NCBI GenBank assembly: GCA_024734555.1
Contig: JANPWX010000033.1
Location: forward strand, 6,341,682 to 6,405,681
DNA length: 64,000 nucleotides
Direction: 5' to 3'
From: Trochalopteron elliotii
Taxonomy: Eukaryota; Chordata; Aves; Passeriformes; Leiothrichidae
The translations under genes were made by a program, and so were the position numbers. Of this stretch, positions 33,401 through 43,700 are shown one piece after another (positions within the stretch are counted from its first letter, which is position 1; each line of letters opens with the position of its first letter). The notes under the pieces are model-generated. The model saw only the letters and a list, made by a program, of their open reading frames with translations. It did not search any database and was not told where the DNA came from.

Positions 33401-35030
33401 TTGAAGCTTTCCAGCAGCAAGCCTCGCTCCAGTTCTTCCCCAGTTTAACTGCTCCCTGCTTTATGATTATCCCAATAAATCTCTTTTAATCCCAGCTCTT
33501 CCCCATCGTCGACTGCCACAGGGAAGGGCAGCGGGTGGGATTCCCCATCCCATCAGCATTTGCTGCCACCCCGGAGGGCAGCGGGGACACCAGTCCCCTG
33601 TCACATCCCAAAGGATGGCCGGGATGGTTGGGAAGCCATTCCTGGCTTCTACAGGCATTTTTTAGCCTCCTCAGCGCGTCATTTACAAACTAATTGAATT
33701 GTTAATGAAGCCTCCTGGAATGAGAGCAAGCGCGGGGCCCTCCCGGCTTTGCCGCCCACATTTCCCACCGTTTGCAACCTCAATTCCAGCAACCTGGAAA
33801 AGGGTGAAGGAGTCTCGGCAGAACTGACCTATTTTCCTGGGCTGGCACTCGGCAGCTTTCCCTCCCCACAGCAGATGCGTTTATTTGGGCCAGCAGTGCC
33901 AGATCTGCACAGCCAGGGCCCCCCAAGGCCAGGCAGAGCTCTAGGGGTCACCCTGTCCCACAGAAATGATTTCTGGGGTGTTGGGGTGGGGTTTGGGGCT
34001 GGATTAGCTCTGGGGTACAGAGAAGTGGGGTGGCAGTTTGCTGGGGGGGCTGGGATGGGCTCGGTGCTTTGTAGAGAGATGGGGGATGTGGGGTCTGGGA
34101 GGGTGTGGGGTCTGGGGGAATGTGAGGATAGCAATCTGGCTTGAGGTGCANNNNNNNNNNNNNNNNNNNNNNNNNNNNNNNNNNNNNNNNNNNNNNNNNN
34201 NNNNNNNNNNNNNNNNNNNNNNNNNNNNNNNNNNNNNNNNNNNNNNNNNNNNNNNNNNNNNNNNNNNNNNNNNNNNNNNNNNNNNNNNNNNNNNNNNNNN
34301 NNNNNNNNNNNNNNNNNNNNNNNNNNNNNNNNNNNNNNNNNNNNNNNNNNNNNNNNNNNNNNNNNNNNNNNNNNNNNNNNNNNNNNNNNNNNNNNNNNNN
34401 NNNNNNNNNNNNNNNNNNNNNNNNNNNNNNNNNNNNNNNNNNNNNNNNNNNNNNNNNNNNNNNNNNNNNNNNNNNNNNNNNNNNNNNNNNNNNNNNNNNN
34501 NNNNNNNNNNNNNNNNNNNNNNNNNNNATGTGAAGTCCTGGGGATTTGGGGGATCCTGGGGGGGCAGGGGTTGCTGGTGGAATGCGAGGTCCTGAGGGTC
34601 TGGGGGGATCCTGGGGGAATGTGAAGTCCTGAGAGTTTGGAGGATCCTGGGGGGACAGGGGGTCCTGTGTGATGCCGGTGAGACACAGCGTCCGGGGGGA
34701 ACACGGGTTCCTGGGGGGACTGGGGAGTCCTTGGAGGGTTCTGGGTGTCCCCCTGAGGGACACGGGGCGCGGTGGGGTGGCAGCCCTGCCCCGTGTCACG
34801 CTGTCCCTCGCTGCCCGCAGGTGGTGCTGGCGCTGCGGGCGCTGCAGCGGTACCGCCTGGGCACGGACATGTCCCTGTTCGCCACCGAGCAGTTCGGCAC
34901 CGACCCCAGCGCCTCCTACCCCGGCTACCCCGGCGGCAGCGGCGTGGAGAGCACGGAGACCTACCAGAGCCCCCCGTTCACCGAGACCTTAGAGCCCAAC
35001 CCCAAAGGTTACCAAGTGCCAGCGTACTGA
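27406..35030 (+). CDS. SYNGR3: SYNGR3, synaptogyrin-3, exons 2-4 (exon 1 not visible)
   Basis: Exons 27406-27646, 32565-32707 and 34821-35030 (stop included) give 197 residues. With a first exon of about 33 residues this matches the human 229. Synaptogyrins are four-helix MARVEL-domain proteins of synaptic vesicles with cytosolic ends; synaptogyrin-3 is reported to bind the dopamine transporter and tau. Exon 2 holds the end of helix 1 (IFSIVVFGSIVNE), a lumenal loop with two cysteines (LLCIFNENESAC), helix 2, and the hallmark QQISSVKDRKRAVLLDLGFS. Exon 3 holds helix 3 (FLAFLWFVAFCFLANQWQR) and DAARAAITFSFFSI. Exon 4 holds helix 4 and the tail. LGTDMSLFATEQ, TYQSPPFTETL and the terminal KGYQVPAY identify SYNGR3 rather than SYNGR1. 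Splice phases are 1 and 0, all GT-AG. The start lies in sequence not visible here, most likely the gap at 19187-19559. Confidence 0.93.
27650..27785. repeat. (CCCTG)n pentamer array at the SYNGR3 exon 2 donor
   Basis: Pentamers CCCTG, CTCTG and CCTGG/TCTGT variants begin within a few bases of the exon 2 donor (GT at 27647). The purest part is an unbroken run of CCCTG around 27700-27740. Confidence 0.93.
27955..28390. other. AT-rich island in SYNGR3 intron 2, origin unclear
   Basis: About 430 bases of markedly lower GC than their surroundings, with a short internal duplication (ACCTTTCATAGTTCTATTT at about 28119 and 28159). It could be an old LTR or DNA-element insertion, but I see no convincing ends or target duplication. 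Confidence 0.35.
28822..28865. repeat. (CTCTG/TCCTG)n pentamer array
   Basis: CTGCTCTGCTCTGCTCTGTC style pentamers, the same family as the array at the exon 2 donor. Confidence 0.9.
29316..29510 (-). mobile_element. CR1 LINE fragment in SYNGR3 intron 2
   Basis: Antisense CR1: TCCTGGAATGGTTTTGTAGG, TTCCACTAGACCAGG, GGATCCAGGGGCAGCCACAG CTTCTCTGGGCACC. Confidence 0.85.
31253..31300. repeat. 12-base tandem repeat, four perfect copies
   Basis: CTGTTCCCTGAG repeated four times without change. On the - strand it reads as SGNS repeats in an open frame that has no other sign of being coding. Confidence 0.95.
31488..31765 (-). mobile_element. CR1 LINE 3'-end fragment in SYNGR3 intron 2
   Basis: Antisense CR1, well preserved: AATGGTTTGGGTTGGAAGGG, CCATGGGCAGGGACACCTTG, CCAGCCTGGCCTTGGACACT, then the AAATCCACCCTCTTTCAGCT and CCCCTTGTCCTGTTATTCAA blocks. 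Confidence 0.9.
32118..32500 (+). mobile_element. Solo LTR of an endogenous retrovirus in SYNGR3 intron 2
   Basis: An AT-rich block of about 380 bases with LTR-like layout: a TG start near 32118 (left end approximate), a TATAAAT box near 32318, AATAAA at 32453-32458, and a CTCTAACA end at 32500. No internal viral genes lie beside it. It ends 64 bases before the exon 3 acceptor. I could not find a clean target duplication. Confidence 0.6.
33950..34145. repeat. G-rich low-complexity sequence left of the second gap
   Basis: Dense GGGG and GGGGTG runs (TGGGGTGTTGGGGTGGGG) able to form quadruplexes, ending at the gap. Confidence 0.7.
34151..34527. other. Assembly gap (377 N) in SYNGR3 intron 3
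   Basis: Run of N between G-rich repeat sequence on both sides. Splice phases across exons 3 and 4 match, so no exon is required here. Confidence 0.95.
34528..34680. repeat. G-rich minisatellite right of the second gap
   Basis: Three visible units beginning ATGTGAAGTCCTG or ATGCGAGGTCCTG, each with GGATCCTGGGGG, of about 38-53 bases. The array probably continues into the gap. Confidence 0.85.
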
Positions 35031-38000
35031 GGGGCTGGGGCGGTGCCAGCCCCGCCCGGTCCCAAATGTATCCCAGTTCCCGTTTCCTTGCCGTGGCGAG
35101 TCAGCGCCGGGTCCCTTTATTAGCTCGTTGTGCAGTGAATTCTGTACAGTGGTATTGGTTCTTGTCTTACCTGTCCCAGGGTTTCTAAAAGCAGTGTTCC
35201 CTCTAAGCCAGGAGGAAGGAAGGTTGGTACCACATCACCTACACGTGGGGAAGAGGAGGAAATGCCCCTTCTGAGCTCTGCTGGGAAAGCCCAGGATGCC
35301 TTTTCCTCTTAGAAAACAGCAGCTGAGGAATTATTATCTCGTTCTTCCAGAGCTAACACAGAATCCATCGAGGGTGGGTGGGCGGTGAGGAGAGCTGGCC
35401 CTGTCTGCTCCTGTTGTGGAGCTTCCAGTCCAGGTTCCATGGAAAGTGCCAAATTCACAGGGAAATCAGTGGGGTCTGTGTTCTTTTTCTTTGTATATAT
35501 TTGCTGTACTAAACAAATATCCAAACAGGTGTTTCAAAACTTGGTTTAGAGGCACAGGGGGGGCACAGCAGGCTGGGGTTGGGGTCAGGATCCAGATTGC
35601 TTCTACACTTCAACGGGTTCTGGTTGAGGATTTAAAAAGTTACTGTTTGAAAGTGGAAACCAGCAGGAGCTGGTTGCTAACTGGGAATAGCCCGTGATCA
35701 GTGGGAATGTGGTGCTTTGGGGTTGTGTTTCTTCATGGGAGATTGGGAAGTTTGTAAATTCCTAAGGAATTTTTGGTTGGCAGCACTGATGCATCCTCAC
35801 CCTGGAGAGGTGAGGACGAAGGTGAGAGGCTCAGCCTTGACATCCAAGGCCATTAGGAGCAATATTGGACTTGTATTTTTATTCTGGGAGCAGCCACCAT
35901 CTGTCAGCTGCAGCAGAACCCCGGGAGGGGACGCATGTGTCACCCTGCAGCCTCCAGAAATGAGGGATCCAGGCAGGGAACTGGAAAGGCTTCACAGGCC
36001 ACTGGAGTCCATCCCGTGTGGGCTCACAGCCCTGTGTTTGGAAATGGTGTGGGAAGAAAGCCAGTGAAAAGCACCCAGGAAAGAGGCTCAGGCTGGGAGT
36101 TCAGCTGCAAAGAACAAAGAAAAGAATCCAGTAGGTCCTTGTCAGCCACCTGCCAGCTTTCCCTGCCTGTGTGGCAGCTGATCCAGGCTGAGCAGAGGAG
36201 CTGAAACTTGAATTCCCAGCCCTGTTGGTGGCAGCTCCATCCCTGGAGACCCCCAGGCAGTCCGGGGTCCTGCCTTGCCTGTCTGTGCTGGCAAAGCCAC
36301 CACTGCCTTCCGACCTCGTGAGGAGCAATAGCCACCACCTGTCCCCTCCCTGTCACAGGTCCTGGTCACCATAGCCACGGCTCATTCCTGCTGCTGAGTC
36401 GCAGATCAGTGCCCTAATTAATGATAATGCACTAATTAAGCAGCCAATCATCCCGAGAGGTCACTGCCGGTGGCAAAGCCTTGGCTCCAGGTCCTGGCTG
36501 TGCCCAGCTCCTCACAGGTGCCTGACCACGGACACCCCAGCCCAGGGCAGCATCAGCCTCAGTGAATTCCAGGATCTTTGTGGTTTTGTGGAGTCGGTTT
36601 TGCTGGGAAAGAAAAAAAAAACAACAAAAACCCGAGGATTTTAATACAGGGTGCGGTAGAACTGTAGCAATATTTTCCTTAGAGGGAACACTGAAACTTT
36701 AGCAGCACAAACAGTACTTGTGTTAATATTTTAGCAAAATTATAATCAATTTAAATGTTTAAATTGATTGTACGTGAGATAATGTTCGTTGGGTACAGTG
36801 TATTTTTTCTAACTATAATATAACTGTTCCAGAGTTTCTGTGTAACTGTAAAGAGCTAAAGCTGTGTCTGCCTGCAGGGACGTGTCCTGCCCCGTGTGCC
36901 CCTCCCCCGTGCTGAATATTACACGCTCTGAATGTCCCCCCCAGGCCTGCATTGCCTTTCTTTGCCCCCACACGCACATCCCACCACGCCCTGACCTCTG
37001 GAGCAGCAGCAGGGACACAGGGATGACACCAGCACAGCTCCTGGTGCTTCCCGAGGGTTTTGCTTCAGCTTCCCAAAGTCACTGTTAGATTTTCATTTTC
37101 CAGCTGCTCTGCTGGCCAGGGAGGAGGAGGAAGGGTTGGGTGCCTGCTGTCCCAGCAGCACAGAAGGTGCTCCTTGGTGAAACCAGAGCTGGGAATAACA
37201 TGTCCAGCCTCATCATCACTCAACAGGCAGCTGGAGGGAGGTGAGCCCTGATCCTCTGCACCTCAAGTGCCGCTCCCAGGCAGGGCAGGGGTGGCAGCCC
37301 TGCTGGGGTGGCACTGGGACAGGCAGGAGCCCACAGCTGGAGCATTTTTCCAGGGTTTGTGTCTGATGTGGCCATGCCAAGGCCATGTCACCAGGCAGGA
37401 GGGGACAGTCCCAAAGTCCCTGGCTGTGGCAAGAGCCTTCACCCACCTCAGCCTGACTCAAACCACCCCATTCTGGGGTTTGTTGGTGCAGCTCCCCAGC
37501 CTCACAGAGCTCTGGCCCTGCTGAGTTCAACCCTGCTCAGAGGGAGGGTGACAGCCGTGCCTGGAATCCTGCCCTGAACCCCTTGGGAGCCCCCCCAGTG
37601 TCCCCAGAGCTGCTGGGTGTCACCTCGGTGTGTCCATCAGGCAGAGCAGGGTGTGCAGCGGGGGCTGTCACCAAACACACCCCAAGGGGGCCATGGCTGT
37701 GAGGTGCTGGGGGTTCAGGTATTTGTAACATCCATTTTTCATCTTTTCTCCTCTTTTTCTCTCAGCTGTGGCACAGCAGCACTCGCCCCCTTGTAACCAC
37801 CCAGGCCACATCCCAAGAGGATGCCAGGGCTGTGCCAAAATTGTCCCAAAACCATGCCAGGATTGTCCTGAGCATGGCAGGGCTCTGCCATTCTCAGAAG
37901 CTGTTTGTCACCCTCTGTTCTCCCCAGAGGTCAGCAGCACCTCGAGCTCACAGAGGGCAGGACCTTACTGTGCTCAGCCCAGCCCAAAAGCTTTAACTTT

Positions 38001-39050
38001 GGGTGTAAAGAGTAGAATTCCAGCACTCTGCCCCATCCTCTGTCACCACACTGCTGTTTCTGAACACTGAGGTAATCACATCATGCACTGTGCAATTCAA
38101 GTACATTAAGAGACTTGGAATTTTTGCCAACATTTCAAGCTGTTCCTAGCAAAGGTGGAAATTTTGCTTAAGCAATGTTTAGTAGAAAATATTCTTCCCC
38201 CTGCATTGCCTGTTCTGTGTCAGGGGGCTGGAGTAGACCCTGAGAGCAAACCCCTCCCTTTACAGGACATCATTTGGGATCTCACTGCTCTTGTGCCTGA
38301 ACATGGGATGAGATTCCCATCAGTTCATGCCACAACGAGTGACACCCACAGCATTTCTTTTCTCCTGCCCCTCAGTCCCTGCCAGGGCTGTTTTGTACCT
38401 TCCCTCCCAGTGCCAGCCCCCAAAGGCTCAGAGCTGGTTCTGGCTCTGCCTGCTGCCCTCTCTCCCCCCATGGTCCATTCCTTAGGAAATCCCATCATTA
38501 TTCCATGCAGTGGGCATTTCTCTCAGTAAAAACTGCTTTATATTTCACAGACCCCTCCAGCCCGTGCTGTCCCCAAGCAGGTGGCTGTGGTGCCCCCGGT
38601 CCCATTCTCAGTTGCATTTTGCCCCTGTGTGTGTCACAAGCCCCTCTCCCCCCTCAGTGAGGCTCAGACTCAGCCCTCACTGCCTCAACTTGAACACCCC
38701 AGTTCAGCTGCCTGGATTTTGTTGCAATACACATTCAAACCTCAGCTCCTTTAAGAGTTTGAATCTCCAACAGCTCCCACCTGAGGGTTGGGAAGTTCAG
38801 TTTCTTTGCAGATACCTCTGTCCGAGCAGACGCTTCCAGGAGTTGCAGTTGTCACCAACCTCTGTGCAGTGTAGTATAAAGTGGACTGTGTATGGAAATA
38901 AGTTAAAAATGTTTACAATTTTGTATATATTATATATATATAAAAAAAATATCTTTTGAGAGAACAATCTGTGATTCTGTATTTTCGGTGTCTGTGTAAG
39001 CAACTGCAACTTATTTTCAATAAAGAGCTAAAAATGAATAGAAAAAAAAA
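35031..39050 (+). other. SYNGR3: SYNGR3 3'UTR (probable)
   Basis: No transposon fragments are recognisable over about 4 kb, and there is no AATAAA before 39019. AT-rich blocks at 36.4-36.85 kb and 38.87-39.02 kb look like constrained 3'UTR. A self-complementary hairpin sits at 36744-36769 and a TATATA run at 38925-38945. Confidence 0.6.
39019..39024 (+). terminator. SYNGR3: SYNGR3 poly(A) signal AATAAA
   Basis: Canonical hexamer in TTTTCAATAAAGAGC, followed about 20 bases later by a genomic run of twelve A. Read with the - strand signal at 39074-39069, it marks tail-to-tail gene ends. Confidence 0.8.
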
Positions 39051-39068
39051 AAAGGATTTGGTAATAAC

Positions 39069-39074
39069 TTTATT
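39069..39074 (-). terminator. ZNF598: ZNF598 distal poly(A) signal AATAAA
   Basis: Hexamer read on the - strand (TTTATT on +). It lies 45 bases from the SYNGR3 signal on the other strand. Confidence 0.75.
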
Positions 39075-39660
39075 GAATCAGGTGAGCACAAGGAACAAGG
39101 AAACTGCAACATCAGGCCCCAGAGATGCAGCAGCTTGAGGGAACTCCCAGCAGCACCTCCCAGGGAACTCAGAGCTGCTGGTGGAGAAGTAACTGAAACC
39201 CAAGGGAAGACAGAAGATGCTCCTGCAGGGAAGACATTTCAGTCCCTGAACTTTACAAACCAAAGGGATGGGGAGAGTTGCTGACTGGAAGGGGTGGCAG
39301 TACCCAGCCCCCTCAGGGGTCCCTGCCTGGGGCCAGGATCAGCTCCAGGAGGAGGCAGGAACAGGGACTGCCAGGGACTCATGCAGTGGATGAACAACCA
39401 TGCGGCCAAATGACCCTCCCCAGCCACTTCTGGGCCAAATCCAACACGGGCAGGTGGTCAGAACAGTCTTAAATATTCAAGAAAAGAAACCCAAAGCACT
39501 TTGCAGCCTGAAAGCAAGCAAAAATAACACATGTAAGGCAAGGAAGAGTGGCTGTAGGCAGGAGTAGGTCTTGGGTAATACTCTGAGCTTGATGTCATAG
39601 AAATGATGCTGCTAGAAAAGCTGTGTTTCGTCACTACAAATTACATAAATTAATTTCAGC

Positions 39661-39666
39661 TTTATT
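39661..39666 (-). terminator. ZNF598: ZNF598 proximal poly(A) signal AATAAA
   Basis: Hexamer read on the - strand within GGAATAAAGCTG, about 1.06 kb after the stop. It is an alternative end for a shorter transcript that would not reach SYNGR3. Confidence 0.5.
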
Positions 39667-40724
39667 CCTACACATTAAGAAATAACTAAACCTGAAGATG
39701 GGAGAGAGTCAGACACTGAACTACAGCCATGGGGGACTCCTGGCACTGCCATCACCTCAGAGCTGCTGCTGGAGTCACTTAAGGGGAGGAAGAGATCCCC
39801 CTCTTCCTCTGAGGTGGGATTTGGGGGTGCCAAGGAACACGAGCAAAGCTACGTCAGCCCGGTGTTACCGAGGGAGGTGCAGGTGTCAGACCACTGTAAA
39901 CAGATAAATGCACTTAAAGGCACTGCAGAAAACATGGTCAGTAATCAGCAGCATTTAATGTCCCAGGATGCTGTTGGGAGCTCCCACCAGGAATACATCC
40001 AAGAAATTAGAAACATGGCAGTCATTAAATAAAATTCCCGTGTACTTTACGGAGAGTAAAGCCTTAATGCTGTTACTGTACATGCAGGGCTACAAAATCA
40101 GTTTCTTGAAAGAACTTTACAGAAGAAAGTCAGAGGCAACTTCGAATCTTGCACAGATCAGCCCAATTCTTCAAGCAGCAGAATTGACTCTGTTTGCAGA
40201 AAGGAAAACTCTGCAGCCCAGTGTTTGCAGCTCTCCTGGTCACACACCCCAGTGAGCAGCACTCTCTTGCACCTTTTACCCCTGACTAGTGTGATCTTCA
40301 TTGAAATAGCACAAAAAAAATCAGAATGTTATAAGGGAAGCCACTTCCATTCATTTCAGTGATCCATAAACTTCCCCCACCCCAAAACCAGAAAGAAACC
40401 CCCAAACCAGAAGCTTATTCCCCTATTGTGTCCCCTGTCATTCTGCAGATCAGAAAGGATTCCCAGCTATTGCATGTTCCAGGAGGAAGGAACCCTGCCT
40501 GCTCCCCCTGCAGCTCAGCCTAACCCTAGCCCAGATTTGGGAGCTCAGACAGTGGGTGGGGACGAGCTCTGGCACATTCCCATGATCCCTTTGCCCAGGA
40601 GGGCTTCCCAAGTCACCTGCTCCTCGCTGCCTCAAGGGCACCAACCAGCCCCCAGCCACTGCCAAACCTCATTCCAAAGTGCACACATCCACAGCCAGAG
40701 CCTGGGTGGTGGCCCTGGGGACAG

Positions 40725-43700
40725 CTAACTGATGATCCTGCTGATGGCCTGCAGCGAGGGGAACTCCTCATCCTCGATATGCAAAGCTTTGTGGGTGACC
40801 ACGTCCTGCTGGGTCAGCACCTGCCTGCACGTGGGGCAGATGTAGCAGTCGAGGTCGGCGGGGGAGTCCGTCTGCCAAACATTCTTTTTGTTCTTTTTGG
40901 GTTTGTTGGAACTTTGTTTCTCCTTGAGCCGGAAGTCGTTGTGAGCAGAGAGCAGTTCCTGCTGCTTGGCCGTGTCTGGCAGCAACACCAACAACTCCTT
41001 GAAAATCTTCTTGAAGTTTTCCCCCAGCAGCTCCCGGCAGCTTTTGTAATACTGAGCTGCAGAGATTAGCCCCTGCAGGGGACAGGGAAGGGCAATAATC
41101 AGAGGAAAATAAATATTTAGCTAGTAAAAACCCCACTGGAATTCAGGCCTCCCAGAAAGGGAGGCTTTGGGGAACCCACTCACCTGCCTGAACTGCCCAG
41201 AATGAGTTTTAAATTTATTGAACTTGGACTCGTCGCTCTGAAGAAATTCTTTAATGGATTGTATGAGCTGGATGTTCCTCTGCTGGAAGTTCTCAGGTAT
41301 CAAGTATGATCCGTGACAAGGTTTTGGCCTGTGTTAGAAAAGACCAGAAGTGACCCTGACACTGGTTTGTGTCACACAAAGATCCCCTGGGACATAAATC
41401 ACAAGGCTGTACAGGTTTACAGCTGCATGTCTTTCCTCCACCCAGTTACACAAAAGCAGCACACAGCTGTCTTGTCAGGATAATAAAATATGGGATTTCC
41501 ATAACAGATTCCAGCTTTACACAAAGAGAATGTTTAAAATCCAAGTTTAACGTGGTCCTGACAAGCTGCTCTGTGAGCTGGGTGCACTCAAAGACCCAAG
41601 CAAAGACTTCAGCATGAATAAACCAACAAAAAATGCAGGTTCTCTATTAAACTGACACCAAGTTTCCCCCCCCCTTTTCCCAAAAACTCCTTTTTCTGTC
41701 CCACAAGGAAACAAAGAGCAGCTACTGGAAGGATCAGAGCAGTGAAGATCACCAAGAACAAGCCTCAGCACCTTGCTGCTGAGACTCCCAGAGAATCCAT
41801 GGGAAGTACAGGAATATGTTGGAGCTGCAGATTTCCAAATAAATCTAGAATAGACCAAAGTCTGAGCAGCCAAAACATTGCACAGGCTTGCAGTTCCTCA
41901 GACTTGTAACTGCACAGGACTGGTTCATGAAATTCTCCTGAATCCAACCCACAACACTCTGGGACTTCCCAAGGGGAATCTTGTCCTGGCTGGCCCTGTT
42001 TAGTCACCCCCTGTGTGCTGTTGGAAGCCCCTGTGACACAAGTGAGGTCTCACAGCCCCTGGCAGCCCTGGACTCACTCTTTTAGAGCTGTAGTGACGGG
42101 TTCAGAGATGGTGGAGGATGGGATGACAGCGAAGCCTGGCGGGGGTTTGCTGACAGGCACCGACAGGCCCGGAGGCGGAGGAGGGTTCTTCAACAGCACC
42201 ACGGAGTTAAAGCCTGAGGGAAGCATGGAAGGGGCAGGAATTAGAGCACCCACAGACCCCTGGCTAAAACCCAAACCAGTGCCTGACACACTCTGCACAA
42301 GCACCAAGAAGAGTTTGCAATGCAGACATCACTGTATTGAAGAAAACCTAAAAAAAAAAAATCTTCAAGAAGCACTTGAGAGTGGCTGATGTTCCTCTAC
42401 AGAGAAAGTGCTTTAATTATTCATTTACTTTCTCAATGGAAAATAATTCTGAAAGCCCACTCCAAGTCACAATGAGAAACACTTTTGCATTATTAAAGTG
42501 AACACAAATCAGGGGAGGAGGCAGTGGGCCCAGCCTGGCCTCTCCCAGCAGGAGCTGCACAAACAGCACTGCCGGCGCCTCCTGACGCCATCCCACTGCC
42601 ATTAAAACCACTCCAAGTCACGTTTGGTGCTGCCTCTCTGCTTTGACAAGGTCGTGGCTAAAAGCACAGCAGGAAACCTCTGCCAGCACAGGAGGAAGTG
42701 GCCAAGGAAGTCAAGTGACAAGTGCCAGCAGGGACAGGATGCAGCCGGAGTCCCTTTGCCTGCAGTGAATCCAAGGCAGATCTTGGAGCACAACACATGG
42801 ATGTGTCAGCCCTGGGGACTGGGAAAAACCAGCTCTTCATCCATGAGCCACCCCCAGTGAGCAAACACCTCCAGCTGTGGGGCAGAGGTGATTCCTAGAG
42901 GCCATTCCAGCCCCTCTGTGACACCCAGGCTGCCTTTACCTCCAGGGCCTGACCTGGCACGTGGTGGCAGAACCTCACACAAGAGCCAGAGGGAGTTTAC
43001 ACAACACATCCATGTGTTTCTCTGGACTCTCCCCAAGCAGAGCTGGCCATGCCCAGCAGTGCTTTCCCATCCCTGGAAGAGTCCAAGGCCAGGCTGGAGC
43101 AACCTGGTCTAGTGCAAAGTGTTCCTGTTCACAGCAGGCAGTGCAATGAGGGGATCTTTAAGATCCCTCCTTCCCAAACCATTCCACGACCCTGCGATTC
43201 ATCCTCTGCTTACCTGGTGGCGGGGGCATCCTGGCTGATCCTGAGCTCCCAAGAGCTGGGAAGTCTTCCTGAGGTAAAGGGCATTTGTTAGTCACTGGGG
43301 GCTTTTTAAGGCCGGGGGGCTCTTTGGGTGTAGCACAGGCAGCTGATGGTTTCTCCGAGTGCCCATTGACGACAGCTCTGTCAGGGCCGTGAGCAGCAGG
43401 GAACACCTTGCAGGGCTGCTCTGCCTCTGGGGGCTTCTCTGGGGCTGGCCTGGGCAAGGGCGTCTCCTGGGACGGGCGTGGGGACGATGGGCTCTGCTTC
43501 TCACCCCCCATCTTCTTTTTCTTGCCCACTTTCGTGAAAGTTTGTGAGGTAGAAGCTGCCAGCAAGGAGGAGACGTCGAACATGGTGGGGGCATTGCGGA
43601 TCTCCTGGGTGGTGAGGCCACCACCGCCGTCCTCCTCGTCCGACTCACAGAGTTTATTGCTCTTCTTACTTCCTTTGGAGGTGTTCAAGGATGGTTTTTT

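Larger units (their letters stand above)
39050..40724 (-). other. ZNF598: ZNF598 3'UTR
   Basis: Sequence on the - strand after the ZNF598 stop, without CR1 or LTR fragments. Two AATAAA hexamers are present on this strand, at 39666-39661 and 39074-39069, so a short (about 1.1 kb) and a long (about 1.67 kb) form are possible. Confidence 0.65.

Noticed and set aside
33829..34799. Long open frames crossing the second N run
   Set aside because: Artefact of N plus proline-rich reading of a G-rich minisatellite.
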